From NCBI RefSeq assembly GCF_900101025.1, contig NZ_FMUH01000002.1:186001-250000 (forward strand): DNA of 64,000 nucleotides. The letters are read 5' to 3'. This stretch comes from Klenkia marina. Lineage in GTDB: Bacteria; Actinomycetota; Actinomycetes; Mycobacteriales; Geodermatophilaceae. Below the pieces are notes generated by a model. The model saw nothing but the letters and a program-made list of their open reading frames with translations, did no database searches and was not told the DNA's origin. Shown in pieces: positions 24,294 through 34,722 of the stretch; the first letter of the stretch is position 1, and each line of letters opens with the position of its first letter. Made by a program: the position numbers and the translations under genes.

Positions 24294-25895
24294 ATGACCG
24301 CCCCGCAGCAGACCTCCCGCCGATGGGCAGCCGACCTGCCGATCGCGATGAAGATCGGCGCCGCCGTCGTCACCCTGGCCCTGGTGGCCGTGGGCCTGGC
24401 CGTGCTCGCCACCGTCAACATCGGGTCGCTCCGTGACTCCGGCCAGACCCTGTACCGGGGCACCGTCGTCCCGCTCATCGAGCTCTCTGAGATCCAGCGC
24501 AGCTACCAGGGCGACCGCGCCCGGGTGATCCAGTACGGCATCGCCGACGCCGACGTCCGCGCCGAGCTGCGCACCGACCTCACCGAGCGCCGCGGCGAGA
24601 TCGAGGACCTCATCACGGCCTACGCCCCGGCGGCGGCGGACCCGGACTCGTTCCAGCAGTTCCGCACCCAGCTCGAGGCCTACTACGACCTCGCCGAGAA
24701 CACGTTGTTCCCGCTCGCCGACGCCGGCGACGAGGCCGGGTTCGGCGCGCTGTTCCAGGAGCAGGTGCGCCCCGCGACCACCGCCGTCGTGGAGCCGCTG
24801 CAGGCCGAGGCCGACGCCCAGGCCGCCCTGGCGCAGACCCGGGCCGACGCCGGGGTCGCGCAGGCGTCGACGTCCTTCACCACCATCTGGGTCGCGCTCG
24901 CCGGCGGCCTGTTCGTGGCCAGCGCCCTGACCGTGCTGGTGGTGCGCCGCATGCTCCGGGCGCTCCGCTCGCTGCAGGGCTCCATCGCCGCGCTGGCGGC
25001 CGGTGACCTCACCACCGAGCCCGAGGTGCTCTCGCAGGACGAGCTGGGCCGCACGGCGGACGCGCTGCGGGGTGCGCTGGCCGACCTCCGGGCGCTCATG
25101 ACCACCGTGGTCGGCTCGGCGGACGCAGTGGCGGCCTCCAGCGAGGAGCTCTCGGCCTCGGCGGCGCAGATCTCGGCGTCGTCGGAGGAGACCTCGGCGC
25201 AGTCGACCGTCGTGTCCGGTGCCGCGGACGAGGTGTCGCGGTCGGTGGCCACGGTGGCTGCCGGCGCCGAGGAGATGAGTGCCTCGATCCGGGAGATCGC
25301 GCAGAACGCCAACGAGGCGGCCCGGGTCGCGGCCACCGCGGTGAGCGAGGCCGAGGCCACCAACGCCACCATCGCCAAGCTGGGTGAGTCGTCGAAGGAG
25401 ATCGGCGACGTCATCAAGGTCATCACCAGCATCGCCGAGCAGACGAACCTGCTGGCCCTCAACGCCACGATCGAGGCCGCCCGCGCAGGTGAGGCGGGCA
25501 AGGGCTTCGCCGTGGTGGCCAACGAGGTCAAGGAGCTGGCGCAGGAGACCGCCCGGGCCACCGAGGACATCGCCCGCCGGGTCGAGGCCATCCAGGCCGA
25601 CACCACCGGGGCGACCGAGGCCATCGCCCGCATCGGCACCGTCATCGGCGAGATCAACGACTACCAGCTGACCATCGCCAGCGCCGTCGAGGAGCAGACC
25701 GCCACGACGAACGAGATGTCGCGCAGCGTGGCCGAGGCCGCCGGTGGCACCACCGAGATCGCCGCGAACATCACCGGCGTCTCGACCGCGGCCAACTCGA
25801 CCACCCAGGCGCTCTCCCAGACCCGGGTCGCGGTGGACGAGCTCTCGCGCATGGCCACGGACCTCCGGTCCACCGTCGGCCGCTTCACCCACTGA
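24294..25895 (+). CDS. Methyl-accepting chemotaxis protein 1 of a tandem set of four
   Basis: 533 residues. TM1 at about 19-40, an extracytoplasmic helical region of ~155 residues rich in Arg/Glu (four-helix-bundle type), TM2 at about 195-220 ([20 protein letters not shown]), a HAMP domain, then a signalling hairpin with the tip [23 protein letters not shown]. No CheR-tethering pentapeptide is seen; the C-terminus is GRFTH. Ligand unknown. It follows cheW across a hairpin, and its signalling domain is nearly identical to those of the next three genes. Confidence 0.93.
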   Translation: MTAPQQTSRRWAADLPIAMKIGAAVVTLALVAVGLAVLATVNIGSLRDSGQTLYRGTVVPLIELSEIQRSYQGDRARVIQYGIADADVRAELRTDLTERRGEIEDLITAYAPAAADPDSFQQFRTQLEAYYDLAENTLFPLADAGDEAGFGALFQEQVRPATTAVVEPLQAEADAQAALAQTRADAGVAQASTSFTTIWVALAGGLFVASALTVLVVRRMLRALRSLQGSIAALAAGDLTTEPEVLSQDELGRTADALRGALADLRALMTTVVGSADAVAASSEELSASAAQISASSEETSAQSTVVSGAADEVSRSVATVAAGAEEMSASIREIAQNANEAARVAATAVSEAEATNATIAKLGESSKEIGDVIKVITSIAEQTNLLALNATIEAARAGEAGKGFAVVANEVKELAQETARATEDIARRVEAIQADTTGATEAIARIGTVIGEINDYQLTIASAVEEQTATTNEMSRSVAEAAGGTTEIAANITGVSTAANSTTQALSQTRVAVDELSRMATDLRSTVGRFTH

Positions 25896-25944
25896 CCCGC
25901 CGACCCGCCGCCCCCGAGACGACCACCGAGACGAGGACCTGGAC

Positions 25945-27567
25945 ATGACCACGACCACCCGAGGGCGCCGCTTCGGCATCCGCTCGCAGGTGCTCGCCGT
26001 CGGTGCCGCGGGCATCGTCGCGGCGGCAGCCGTCGGCACCGTCGCGCTGACCAGCCTGACCACGGCCGGTGATCGGCTGGACGCGGTGCTCGAGCTGGAG
26101 ACCGCGCTCGACGTGTCCCGCCAGATCCAGACCGCCGACGCCGACATCAGCGGTTGGCAGGTCGCCTACGCCTGGGACGCACGTCGGGTCGGCCCGCTCG
26201 CGGCCGTCGACCCGACCAGCGTCAACCGGGCCGGCTTCGTGGCCTCCTCCGAGGCCCTGGACGCCACCCTGGCCGCGATGCCGCGGGAGGTGCTGACCGC
26301 CGAGGAGCAGTCCACCTACGACCAGATCCTCAGCACGTGGGACGACTTCTTCGCCGCCGACGACCAGGCGGTGGCTGCCTACGCGCTGAACACGCCGGAG
26401 GGCACCGACGCCGGCGACGCCGTCATCCTCGGGCAGGTCTACGACGCGTACTACCAGCTGCTGCAGATGACCGCCGACCTGCACGCCTCCCTCGCCGACC
26501 GGGTCGACGCGGAGACCGCCGCGGCGGACGCCGCGCAGACGCGGGCCACCTGGCTGGTGGGCATCGCGCTGGCGCTGGCCGTGGTCGTCGTCCTCGGGCT
26601 GGCCCTGTGGACGTCCGGCCGGATGGTCACGGCGCTGCGCAGGCTGCGCCACAGCGCCGTCGCCCTCGCCTCGGGGGACCTCACGACGGCGACCGGCGTG
26701 CAGCGCAACGACGAGGTCGGCGACACCGCGGGGGCCCTCGACGAGGCGCTGGGCAACCTGCGGTCGCTGATGTCCTCCGTGGTCGGCTCGGCCGACGCGG
26801 TCGGGGCCTCCAGCAAGGAGCTCTCCGCGTCGGCCGCGCAGATCGCGGAGTCGGCGGGCCGGACCAGTGCCCAGTCGGCGGTGGTGTCGGGCTCGGCCGA
26901 CGAGGTGTCGCGCAGCGTGGCCACCGTGGCCGCCGGCGCCGAGCAGATGAGCGCCTCGATCCGGGAGATCGCGCAGAACGCCAACGAGGCCGCCCGGGTG
27001 GCGGCGGAGGCGGTCAGCGAGGCGGAGTCGACGAACCAGACCATCCAGAAGCTGGGGTTGTCGTCCAAGGAGATCGGCGACGTCGTCAAGGTCATCACCT
27101 CCATCGCGGAGCAGACGAACCTGCTGGCGCTGAACGCCACGATCGAGGCGGCGCGTGCCGGTGAGGCGGGCAAGGGCTTCGCGGTGGTGGCCAACGAGGT
27201 GAAGGAGCTGGCGCAGGAGACCGCCCGGGCGACCGAGGACATCGCCCGCCGGGTCGAGGCCATCCAGCATGACACCGGTGGTGCCGTCGAGGCGATCGGG
27301 CGCATCGGCACGGTGATCGGCCAGATCAACGACTACCAGCTGACCATCGCCAGCGCGGTGGAGGAGCAGACGGCGACGACGAACGAGATGTCGCGCAGCG
27401 TCGCCGAGGCCGCCGGTGGCACCACCGAGATCGCCGGCACCATCACCGGCGTCTCCGGCGCCGCCGAGTCCACCACCCAGGCCCTGACCCAGACCCGGGT
27501 CGCCGTCGACGAGCTGTCCCGCATGGCCACCGATCTGCGCAGCAGCGTCGCCGCGTTCACCTATTGA
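25945..27567 (+). CDS. Methyl-accepting chemotaxis protein 2 of the tandem set
   Basis: 540 residues from the ATG at 25945, which has gagga upstream and places TM1 ([18 protein letters not shown]) at the N-terminus; a longer frame runs back into the previous gene. The sensor region (about 36-200) contains [18 protein letters not shown], a helical segment also found in MCP4 ([12 protein letters not shown]) but not in 1 or 3, so the ligand type may differ. TM2 is at about 202-224, followed by HAMP and the shared signalling hairpin. C-terminus AAFTY. Confidence 0.93.
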   Translation: MTTTTRGRRFGIRSQVLAVGAAGIVAAAAVGTVALTSLTTAGDRLDAVLELETALDVSRQIQTADADISGWQVAYAWDARRVGPLAAVDPTSVNRAGFVASSEALDATLAAMPREVLTAEEQSTYDQILSTWDDFFAADDQAVAAYALNTPEGTDAGDAVILGQVYDAYYQLLQMTADLHASLADRVDAETAAADAAQTRATWLVGIALALAVVVVLGLALWTSGRMVTALRRLRHSAVALASGDLTTATGVQRNDEVGDTAGALDEALGNLRSLMSSVVGSADAVGASSKELSASAAQIAESAGRTSAQSAVVSGSADEVSRSVATVAAGAEQMSASIREIAQNANEAARVAAEAVSEAESTNQTIQKLGLSSKEIGDVVKVITSIAEQTNLLALNATIEAARAGEAGKGFAVVANEVKELAQETARATEDIARRVEAIQHDTGGAVEAIGRIGTVIGQINDYQLTIASAVEEQTATTNEMSRSVAEAAGGTTEIAGTITGVSGAAESTTQALTQTRVAVDELSRMATDLRSSVAAFTY

Positions 27568-27573
27568 TCCACC

Positions 27574-27621
27574 CCGGGGAGGCACCGAGCCTCTCCCGGG
27601 CCGGGTGACGACGTCGCCCGG
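27574..27621 (+). terminator. Two tandem stem-loops between MCP2 and MCP3 genes
   Basis: ccggggaggc/gcctctcccgg (one bulged base) and ccgggtgacg/cgtcgcccgg (one G-U pair) sit side by side just after the MCP2 stop. They may partially terminate transcripts or protect 3' ends within the receptor run. Confidence 0.45.
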
Positions 27622-27669
27622 GGTCCGCGACGCAGTGGACACCCCCGCACAGTCCCCCAGGAGCAGCTC

Positions 27670-29280
27670 ATGACCACCACCCGGACCCGACTCAGCTCCC
27701 TGAGCGTCCGCACCAAGATCCTCTCGGCCGTGCTCGTCGCGGCCGCGGCCGCCACGGCGGTCGGGGCGGTCGGCCTGTCGGCGCTGTCGGACTCGGCCGA
27801 CCGCACCCAGGAGGTCTACGCCGACGACGTGCGGGGCGTGCAGCTGGCGCAGGAGATGCGCTACCAGCTCGTCGCCATCCGCTTCGCCCAGTCCAGCCGC
27901 ACCAACGCCACGAAGTCCGGCGACACCGAGGCCCTGGCGCAGTGGACGGAGTCGCGCGGCGAGGCCGTCGACGGCCTCACCGCAGCCGGCGAGGACATGC
28001 TGTCCTCGGTGGACCTCAGCGACGCCAACCGTGACGTGGTGCAGGGCGCCGTCGACGGGGTGGACCAGTACATCGCTCTGACCGGACAGCTCGACGCGCT
28101 GACCGCCGCCGGCGACACCGCAGGGTGGACGCAGCTGCGCAACTCGCAGGTGACGCCCCTGATGACCGGTCTCGTCGACTCGCTCGACACCCTGGCGCAG
28201 GACCGCACCGCCGCCGCCGCCGACGACGCGGCCGCTGCCGCGGCCGCCTACACCAGCACCCGCAACGTGCTGCTGGCCACGCTGGTGGTCGGGCTGCTGC
28301 TGGCCCTCGGTCTGGGCGTGGTCGTCGCACGGTCGATCGTCTCGCGCCTGCGCAAGCTGCAGGCCGCGGTGACCGGCCTGGCTGCCGGTGACCTGACCGT
28401 CTCGACCGGCGTCGACAGCCAGGACGAGGTCGGGCAGACCGCCGCCCTGCTCGACAGCGCCCTGGCCGACCTGCGCGGTCTGATGTCGACCGTGGTCGGC
28501 TCGGCCGACGCGGTGGCGGCCTCCAGCGAGGAGCTGTCGGCCTCGGCGGCGCAGATCTCGGCGTCGTCGGAGGAGACCTCGGTCCAGTCGACGGTGGTCT
28601 CGGGTGCTGCCGACGAGGTGTCGCGCAGCGTGGCCACGGTGGCCGCGGGTGCCGAGGAGATGTCGGCGTCGATCCGGGAGATCGCCCAGAACGCCAACGA
28701 GGCCGCCCGCGTCGCCGCGGAGGCCGTGAACGAGGCCGAGACGACGAACCAGACGATCCAGAAGCTGGGGCTGTCGAGCAAGGAGATCGGCGACGTCGTC
28801 AAGGTCATCACGAGCATCGCCGAGCAGACGAACCTGCTCGCGCTCAACGCCACCATCGAGGCCGCCCGGGCCGGCGAGGCCGGCAAGGGCTTCGCCGTCG
28901 TGGCCAACGAGGTCAAGGAACTGGCCCAGGAGACCGCCCGGGCCACCGAGGACATCGCCCGCCGGGTCGAGGCCATCCAGCACGACACCACCGGCGCCGT
29001 CGACGCCATCGGCCGGATCGGCACCGTGATCGGCCAGATCAACGACTACCAGCTGACCATCGCCTCGGCGGTGGAGGAGCAGACCGCGACGACCAACGAG
29101 ATGTCGCGCAGCGTGGCCGAGGCCGCCGGCGGCACCACCGAGATCGCCGCCAACATCACCGGTGTCTCGACCGCGGCCGGCTCCACGACCCAGGCCCTCG
29201 GCCAGACCCGGGTCGCGGTCGACGAGCTCTCGCGCATGGCCACGGACCTCCGGTCCACGGTCGGCCGCTTCACCTACTGA
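27670..29280 (+). CDS. Methyl-accepting chemotaxis protein 3 of the tandem set
   Basis: 536 residues. TM1 at about 15-36, a helical sensor region beginning [21 protein letters not shown], in the style of four-helix-bundle MCP sensors, TM2 at about 200-222 ([20 protein letters not shown]), HAMP and the shared hairpin. Compared with MCP1 the HAMP-proximal segment and almost all of the signalling domain are the same, while the sensor differs. C-terminus VGRFTY. Confidence 0.93.
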   Translation: MTTTRTRLSSLSVRTKILSAVLVAAAAATAVGAVGLSALSDSADRTQEVYADDVRGVQLAQEMRYQLVAIRFAQSSRTNATKSGDTEALAQWTESRGEAVDGLTAAGEDMLSSVDLSDANRDVVQGAVDGVDQYIALTGQLDALTAAGDTAGWTQLRNSQVTPLMTGLVDSLDTLAQDRTAAAADDAAAAAAAYTSTRNVLLATLVVGLLLALGLGVVVARSIVSRLRKLQAAVTGLAAGDLTVSTGVDSQDEVGQTAALLDSALADLRGLMSTVVGSADAVAASSEELSASAAQISASSEETSVQSTVVSGAADEVSRSVATVAAGAEEMSASIREIAQNANEAARVAAEAVNEAETTNQTIQKLGLSSKEIGDVVKVITSIAEQTNLLALNATIEAARAGEAGKGFAVVANEVKELAQETARATEDIARRVEAIQHDTTGAVDAIGRIGTVIGQINDYQLTIASAVEEQTATTNEMSRSVAEAAGGTTEIAANITGVSTAAGSTTQALGQTRVAVDELSRMATDLRSTVGRFTY

Positions 29281-29316
29281 CCACCGACCCCGGACGACGA
29301 GACGAGAGGGACCGCC

Positions 29317-30930
29317 ATGACCCTGCGTGACCTCCGGCTGCGCACCCGCCTCGGCCTCGCCTTCGGCGCGGTGGCCGGGCTGCTGCTGGGCTGCGCCGTC
29401 GGCGGCGTCGCCGCGGTGGCCCAGCAGCGCCACCTGGCCGAGCAGGTCAGCGCCGTCGACGGCGTGCTCCGCAACGCGGAGACCATGCGCTTCCAGATCG
29501 CCGACGCCACCGGCTGGCAGGGCTTCGTGCTCGCCGACGTCGCCGCCTTCGGCCCCGAGCAGGCGCTGGCCGACGACGCCTACAACCGCGCCGGGTTCCT
29601 CGACAGCAAGGCGACGGTGTACGCCTGGCTGGACGGGGTGGACACCGACGCCATGGACGCCACCGAACGGGCCGCCTTCGACCAGCTGCGCCCGGCGTGG
29701 GACAGCTACTTCGCCTGGGACGACCAGGTGGTCGAGTGGGTCCGACCCGGCACCCAGGCGGGGCTGGCCACCGCGCAGACCTCCATCAACGGCGGGGAGG
29801 CCGGCGAGGGCTACACCGTCGTGCTCGGGCTGGCCGACACCATCGCCGGGTCTGCGCAGGGCCGGCTCGACGGACTGGCCGCCGCGCAGGCGGCCGCCCA
29901 GGACCGGGCCACCTGGCTGCTCTGGGCGGCCGGGCTCGGCGGGCTGCTGCTCGCGGCTCTGCTGGCCTGGCGGACCACCCGCGGCCTGGTGCGCCCGCTC
30001 GACCGGGTACGTCAGGTGGCCGAGGGCATCGGGGCCGGCGACCTGACCCGGCGGACCGGGCTCACCTCCGGTGACGAGATGGGCCGGGCCGGTGCCGCCC
30101 TCGACGCCGCCGCGGCGCAGCTGCAGGGCGTGCTGGGCACCGTCGTCCGGTCCGCCGACGCGGTCGCCGCGGCCAGCCAGCAGCTGTCGGCGGCGTCGGC
30201 CCAGATCTCGGCGTCCTCGGCGGACACCGCCGACCAGTCGGGCCTGGTCTCCGCGGCCGCCGACGAGGTCTCGCGCTCGGTGGCCACCGTCGCCGCCGGT
30301 GCCGAGCAGATGTCGGCGTCCATCCGGGAGATCGCCCAGAACGCCGACGAGGCGGCCCGGGTGGCCGGCGAGGCGGTCACCGAGGCCGAGCAGACCAACG
30401 CCACCATCGGCCGGCTCGGGGAGTCCTCCCAGGAGATCGGCGAGGTCGTCAAGCTCATCAGCACCATCGCCGGCCAGACCAACCTGCTCGCCCTCAACGC
30501 GACCATCGAGGCCGCCCGCGCCGGCGAGGCCGGCAAGGGCTTCGCCGTGGTCGCCGACGAGGTGAAGGAGCTCGCCCGGGCGACCGCCCGGGCGACCCAG
30601 GACATCGCCCGCCGGGTCGAGGCCATCCAGGCCGACACCGGGGGCGCGGTGGCCGCGATCGGCCGCATCGGCGAGGTCATCGGGCAGATCAACGACTACC
30701 AGCTGACCATCGCCAGCGCGGTGGAGCAGCAGACCGCCACCACCAACGAGATGTCGCGCAGCGTGGCCGAGGCGGCCACGGGCACCACCGAGATCGCGGC
30801 CAACACCGAGGGCGTCTCGCGGGCGGCCGCGGCCACCACCGAGGCCCTCGGGCAGGCCCGCGTCTCGGTCGACGACCTGTCCCGCATGGCCGGGGACCTC
30901 AACGCCGCCGTGCGCGGCTTCACCTACTAG
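29317..30930 (+). CDS. Methyl-accepting chemotaxis protein 4 of the tandem set
   Basis: 537 residues. TM1 at about 12-35, sensor with [21 protein letters not shown] (similar to the MCP2 sensor), TM2 at about 198-220, HAMP and signalling hairpin. Its hairpin is the most diverged of the four: [23 protein letters not shown] instead of SIAEQTNLL, and [12 protein letters not shown] instead of [12 protein letters not shown]. It starts 36 bases after MCP3, so it is probably co-transcribed. C-terminus RGFTY. Confidence 0.93.
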   Translation: MTLRDLRLRTRLGLAFGAVAGLLLGCAVGGVAAVAQQRHLAEQVSAVDGVLRNAETMRFQIADATGWQGFVLADVAAFGPEQALADDAYNRAGFLDSKATVYAWLDGVDTDAMDATERAAFDQLRPAWDSYFAWDDQVVEWVRPGTQAGLATAQTSINGGEAGEGYTVVLGLADTIAGSAQGRLDGLAAAQAAAQDRATWLLWAAGLGGLLLAALLAWRTTRGLVRPLDRVRQVAEGIGAGDLTRRTGLTSGDEMGRAGAALDAAAAQLQGVLGTVVRSADAVAAASQQLSAASAQISASSADTADQSGLVSAAADEVSRSVATVAAGAEQMSASIREIAQNADEAARVAGEAVTEAEQTNATIGRLGESSQEIGEVVKLISTIAGQTNLLALNATIEAARAGEAGKGFAVVADEVKELARATARATQDIARRVEAIQADTGGAVAAIGRIGEVIGQINDYQLTIASAVEQQTATTNEMSRSVAEAATGTTEIAANTEGVSRAAAATTEALGQARVSVDDLSRMAGDLNAAVRGFTY

Positions 30931-30943
30931 GACCGGGGTCCCC

Positions 30944-31852
30944 GTGCCGTACTCGCTGGTCAGCGCCGCCACCCTCGGCTTCGACCTCGTCCGCCTGCCC
31001 GGCGGTCCCGACGTCGCCGCCGTGCTCCTGGCCGGCCTGGGCGCCACCCCCGAGCACCTGCGGGGGTGGGCCGCCCACCACCCGGTCGTCAGCGGGTCGG
31101 CCGCGCAGCGCACCCGCTGGAGCGACCGGGCGGCCCGCATCCGCGAGACGGCCGCCGCCGGGGTGGTCGACCTGCGCACCGCCCGCGCCCACCCCGAGGC
31201 GCGCACCGAGGCGCTGGTCGCGCTCCTCGAGCAGGGCACCATCGGCGACGCCGCCTCCCTCGAGCGCCTGCTCCGGGAGGACGTGCTCGGTCCGGAGTCG
31301 GCGGCCGCCGTCGAGGTGGGCACCGACGTGCGCGAGCTGGCTGCCGACGTCCTCGCCGACGCCGCCGTGGCCGGCTGGGCCGCCGCGGCGGTGGCCGACC
31401 GCGACCGCAGGGCCGCCACCGCGCTGGTGGAGAAGGCCGGCCCCGTGCCGCCCCCGGACCTCGGCCCGGCGACGGGCGCCCTGCTGGAGCTCGCCGACGG
31501 CATGGCCGCCTCCGACGAGGTGCGCCGCGGGCGCTGGCGCGTCGCCGTCGACGAGGTGCGGGAAGCGCGCCGGTCGTGGGCGGCCGCCATGCACGGCGCG
31601 GCCTGGGCCGCGCACGTGTCCGGCCGCACCCGTGCCCTGGGCACGTCCCAGCTGCTGGCCGTCGGCGCCTTCCGGGCGGCCGGTTTCACCCCCGGCGACG
31701 GCGCCCGCGGGGTGTGGAACGCCTTCTCCGGCGTGGTGCAGGGCGTGGCCATGGCCGACCTGCTGGACACCGCCGCCCTCGAGCAGCTGCTGCTGCCGTG
31801 GCTGCTGGCCGAGGGCTCCCACCCGACGGGGGTGCACCCCACCAGCAGCTGA
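30944..31852 (+). CDS. Unknown 302-residue protein inside the chemotaxis operon
   Basis: 302 residues from a GTG 13 bases after MCP4; gggg precedes it. No domain I recognise. It is Ala-, Arg- and Asp-rich, appears mostly helical and soluble, with no signal peptide or transmembrane segment. Possible landmarks: LGFDLVRLPGGPDVAAVLLAGLG near the N-terminus, WSDRAARIRE, and a C-terminal VGAFRAAGFTPGDGARGVWNAFSG. Position between the receptors and cheB implies co-expression with the chemotaxis system. It may be a lineage-specific accessory protein; no function is assigned. Confidence 0.7.
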   Translation: MPYSLVSAATLGFDLVRLPGGPDVAAVLLAGLGATPEHLRGWAAHHPVVSGSAAQRTRWSDRAARIRETAAAGVVDLRTARAHPEARTEALVALLEQGTIGDAASLERLLREDVLGPESAAAVEVGTDVRELAADVLADAAVAGWAAAAVADRDRRAATALVEKAGPVPPPDLGPATGALLELADGMAASDEVRRGRWRVAVDEVREARRSWAAAMHGAAWAAHVSGRTRALGTSQLLAVGAFRAAGFTPGDGARGVWNAFSGVVQGVAMADLLDTAALEQLLLPWLLAEGSHPTGVHPTSS

Positions 31853-31939
31853 GCTCCCCGGCTCAACCCGGGCCACCGCAGTGCCGATGAGAAGACCATT
31901 GCCCGCCCCCCGGCCGGCACCAGCAGAGAGCAGGATGCC

Positions 31940-33022
31940 GTGCCCCCGATCCGCGTGATGGTGGTGGACGACTCGATCGTCGTCCGCAAGATCGTCACCG
32001 ACGTCCTCGCCGAGGACCCCGCCATCGAGGTGGTGGGCACGGCCGTCAACGGCAAGGTCGCGCTCGCGAAGGTCGACGCCCTGCGGCCGGACCTCATCAC
32101 GATGGACATCGAGATGCCGGAGATGAACGGCATCGAGGCGGTGACCGCCATCCGCCGGACCGGGCGGCGCACCCCGATCATCATGTTCTCCACGCTGACC
32201 GAGCGGGGCGCCACCGCCACCCTCGACGCCCTCGCCGCCGGGGCCGACGACTACGTCACCAAGCCCGCCAACGTCGGCAGCGTGCAGCAGTCCAAGGAGA
32301 GCGTGCGCGAGCAGCTCATCCCGCGGATCAAGGTGCTCACCGGCCGGCCGCTCACCCCCGCCGCCGCGCCGCGCACCGCCGTCCCCCCGCCGCCGCCCGC
32401 CCCGCGCGGGGCACGCAGGACCCCGGCCGTGCTGGTCATCGGGTCCTCCACCGGTGGACCCGACGCGCTCACCAAGGTCATCCCGCGCCTGCCGCGGGAC
32501 TACCCGCTCCCGATCCTGGTCGTGCAGCACATGCCGCCGGTCTTCACCAAGCAGTTCGCCGGCCGGCTCGACCGGCTGAGCGCGCTCACCGTCGTGGAGG
32601 CCACGGCCGGGGTGCCGATCGCCCCGGGCACGGTGCACATCGCCCCCGGCGACTTCCACCTCACGGTGGCCCCCGGTGCCGGCGTCCGGCGCACGGCCCT
32701 GGACCAGGCCGCGCCGGAGAACTTCTGCCGCCCCGCCGTCGACGTCCTGTTCCGCTCGGCCGCCAAGGCCTACGACGGCGCGGTGCTGGCCGTCGTCCTG
32801 ACCGGCATGGGGTCCGACGGGAAGATCGGCACCGGCCAGATCCGTGCCGCCGGCGGCACCGTCGTCGCCCAGGACCAGGCCAGTTCGGTGGTCTGGGGCA
32901 TGCCCGGGGCCGTCACGCAGGCCGGCCACGCCGACGAGGTGGTCCCGCTCGACCGGGTCACCGACACGATCCTCCGCCTGACCGCCACCCGTCCCTCGAC
33001 CCTGGTCGGAGCCCGTCCATGA
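31940..33022 (+). CDS. cheB: Chemotaxis methylesterase CheB
   Basis: 360 residues from a GTG. A receiver domain (VMVVDDS, phospho-Asp in TMDIEMPEMNG, about D56, Lys in TKPAN) is joined by a Pro-rich linker to the methylesterase. Catalytic triad seen: Ser in GSSTGGPDAL (about S170), His in VVQHMPP (about H197) and Asp in GMGSDG (about D293). CheB removes methyl groups, and deamidates Gln, on MCPs after phosphorylation by CheA. It opens a tight gene run in which every pair overlaps or is one base apart. Confidence 0.96.
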   Translation: MPPIRVMVVDDSIVVRKIVTDVLAEDPAIEVVGTAVNGKVALAKVDALRPDLITMDIEMPEMNGIEAVTAIRRTGRRTPIIMFSTLTERGATATLDALAAGADDYVTKPANVGSVQQSKESVREQLIPRIKVLTGRPLTPAAAPRTAVPPPPPAPRGARRTPAVLVIGSSTGGPDALTKVIPRLPRDYPLPILVVQHMPPVFTKQFAGRLDRLSALTVVEATAGVPIAPGTVHIAPGDFHLTVAPGAGVRRTALDQAAPENFCRPAVDVLFRSAAKAYDGAVLAVVLTGMGSDGKIGTGQIRAAGGTVVAQDQASSVVWGMPGAVTQAGHADEVVPLDRVTDTILRLTATRPSTLVGARP

Positions 33023-33849
33023 CCACTGCACTCGCCACGTCCGGCTTCGACTGGGTCTGCCAGCTCGTGCGCCGGGAGTCGGCCATCGTGCTCGCCCCGG
33101 GCAAGGAGTACCTGGTCGAGGCCAGGCTCATGCCGCTGGCCCGGCAGATGGGTCTGCCCGGCGTCGCCGAGCTCGTCGACCGCGTGCGGGCCCGTCCCGA
33201 CCCGGTCGCGATCCGGGGCATCGTCGAGGCGCTGACCACGAACGAGACCTCCTGGTTCCGTGACGGCGACCCCTTCACCACCCTCACCAGCACGGTGGTC
33301 CCGGCCCTCCAGGCCGCCCGCCGACCCACCGAGGACATCAAGATCTGGTCGGCGGCCTGCTCCAGCGGGCAGGAGGCCTACACGATCGGCATGCTGCTCG
33401 CCGACGCGCTGCCCAGCGCCGCGAGCCGGGTGAAGATCACCGCCACCGACATCTCGCGGGCGATGGTCGAGCGCACCCGCGCCGGGCGGTTCAGCCAGCT
33501 CGAGGTCAACCGCGGCCTGCCCGCCCCGATGCTGATCCGGCACTTCACCCGGGTCGGCACCGAGTGGGAGATCGCGCCGGCCCTCCGCGGGATGGTGACC
33601 GCCAGCGAGCTCAACCTCGCCGGCCCGCTGCCCCGGCTCGGCCCGTTCGACGTGGTCTACCTGCGCAACGTCCTCATCTACTTCGACCCGCCGACCAAGC
33701 GCGACATCCTGCGCAAGGTCCGGCAGGTCATGCGCCCCGACGGCTGGCTCTTCCTGGGCGCCGCCGAGACGACCTTGGGTGTCGACGACACCTGGGAGCG
33801 GGTCCCCTGCGGCCGCGGCTCCGCCTACCGACCGACGAAGGGGAACTGA
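33019..33849 (+). CDS. cheR: Chemotaxis receptor methyltransferase CheR
   Basis: 276 residues. It overlaps cheB by four bases (ATGA). The N-terminal helical domain ends at TTNETSWFRD, typical of CheR. The SAM-binding motif IWSAACSSGQEAYTIGM follows, then TDISRAMVERTRAGRF, and YLRNVLIYFDPPTKRDILRKV. It methylates glutamates on MCPs for adaptation with CheB. No tetratricopeptide or pentapeptide-binding extension is seen, which fits receptors lacking a tether. Confidence 0.96.
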   Translation: MTTALATSGFDWVCQLVRRESAIVLAPGKEYLVEARLMPLARQMGLPGVAELVDRVRARPDPVAIRGIVEALTTNETSWFRDGDPFTTLTSTVVPALQAARRPTEDIKIWSAACSSGQEAYTIGMLLADALPSAASRVKITATDISRAMVERTRAGRFSQLEVNRGLPAPMLIRHFTRVGTEWEIAPALRGMVTASELNLAGPLPRLGPFDVVYLRNVLIYFDPPTKRDILRKVRQVMRPDGWLFLGAAETTLGVDDTWERVPCGRGSAYRPTKGN

Positions 33850-33850
33850 C

Positions 33851-34234
33851 ATGCGAGCGCTGGTGATCGACGACTCCCGCGCCATGCGCCGGATCGTCGC
33901 CTCGATCCTCGAAGGGTTCGGGTACGAGACCCGCCCCGCCGGTCACGGCCGCGAGGCCCTGGACGTCCTCGAGGAGGGCTGGGTCCCCGACCTGGCCTGC
34001 ATCGACTGGAACATGCCCGTCATGGACGGGTTGCAGTTCGTCTCCGTCGTCCGGGCCAACCCGGCCTGGCGCTCGGTGACGCTGATGATGGTCACCACCG
34101 AGAGCGAGCACGGCCAGATCGTCAAGGCGCTGGCCGCCGGTGCCCACGAGTACGTCATCAAGCCCTTCACCGCCGACGCGATCGGCGACAAGCTGGCCCT
34201 CCTGGGCCTGATGCCCACGGGGGTCCCGGCATGA
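33851..34234 (+). CDS. CheY-like response regulator (first copy)
   Basis: 127 residues, single receiver domain. DDSRAMRRIV holds the acidic pair, phospho-Asp is at about D52 in CIDWNMPVMDG, Thr in VTTESE, and Lys in IKPFT. The layout fits CheY family proteins that bind the flagellar switch or act as a phosphate sink. It sits one base after cheR and overlaps cheX by four bases. It differs clearly from the second receiver at 34719, so the two probably have different partners. Confidence 0.92.
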   Translation: MRALVIDDSRAMRRIVASILEGFGYETRPAGHGREALDVLEEGWVPDLACIDWNMPVMDGLQFVSVVRANPAWRSVTLMMVTTESEHGQIVKALAAGAHEYVIKPFTADAIGDKLALLGLMPTGVPA

Positions 34235-34722
34235 GCGCGCCCATCACCCACCTGCTCGACGGCGAGACGGTCACCGCGGTGGCCGGCGAGGTCTGGAGCG
34301 CCCTGGTCGGCGAGGAGGAGTACCTCCTGCCCGGCTTCGGCCCGGTCGGGCCCGCCGTCGCCGGCCCCAGCTCCTGGGTCACCGTCACCGGCCCCTGGAA
34401 CGGCGTCGTCGTGCTCACCTGCGAGCAGAGCGGCACCGCCGACCTGACCCGCTCGGTGCTGCAGATGCGCGCCGACGAGGAGCCCACCGAGGAGGACGTC
34501 GACGACGTGCTCCGCGAGCTGGCCAACATCCTCGGCGGCAACGTGAAGTCCCTGCTCCCCGGCCCGTCGACGCTGGGCCTGCCCGAGACCGGCACCCCGC
34601 CGGTGCGGGCCGACGACGAGGACACCTGCCGGGTCAGCGCGAGCTGGCGCGGTCACGACCTCGCCATCACCATCCAGGGCGCCTCGGAGGCGCCCGCAAC
34701 CACCACGGAGGTCAACAAGTGA
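34231..34722 (+). CDS. cheX: CheX-type chemotaxis phosphatase
   Basis: 163 residues. The CheX/CheC signature E-x-x-N is seen in RELANILGGN (E96, N99). The surrounding EDVDDVLRE helix and C-terminal strands match small CheX proteins that dephosphorylate CheY-P. It overlaps both neighbours by four bases (cheY on each side), a context that fits a phosphatase acting on one or both receivers. N-terminal VTVTGPWNGVVVLTCEQ resembles the CheC/X beta-strand repeat. Confidence 0.85.
   Translation: MSAPITHLLDGETVTAVAGEVWSALVGEEEYLLPGFGPVGPAVAGPSSWVTVTGPWNGVVVLTCEQSGTADLTRSVLQMRADEEPTEEDVDDVLRELANILGGNVKSLLPGPSTLGLPETGTPPVRADDEDTCRVSASWRGHDLAITIQGASEAPATTTEVNK

Noticed and set aside
25885-32220. A very long antisense open frame across the receptor genes
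   Set aside because: High GC leaves stop-free antisense frames; composition and absence of any domain mark it as a shadow of the MCP genes.
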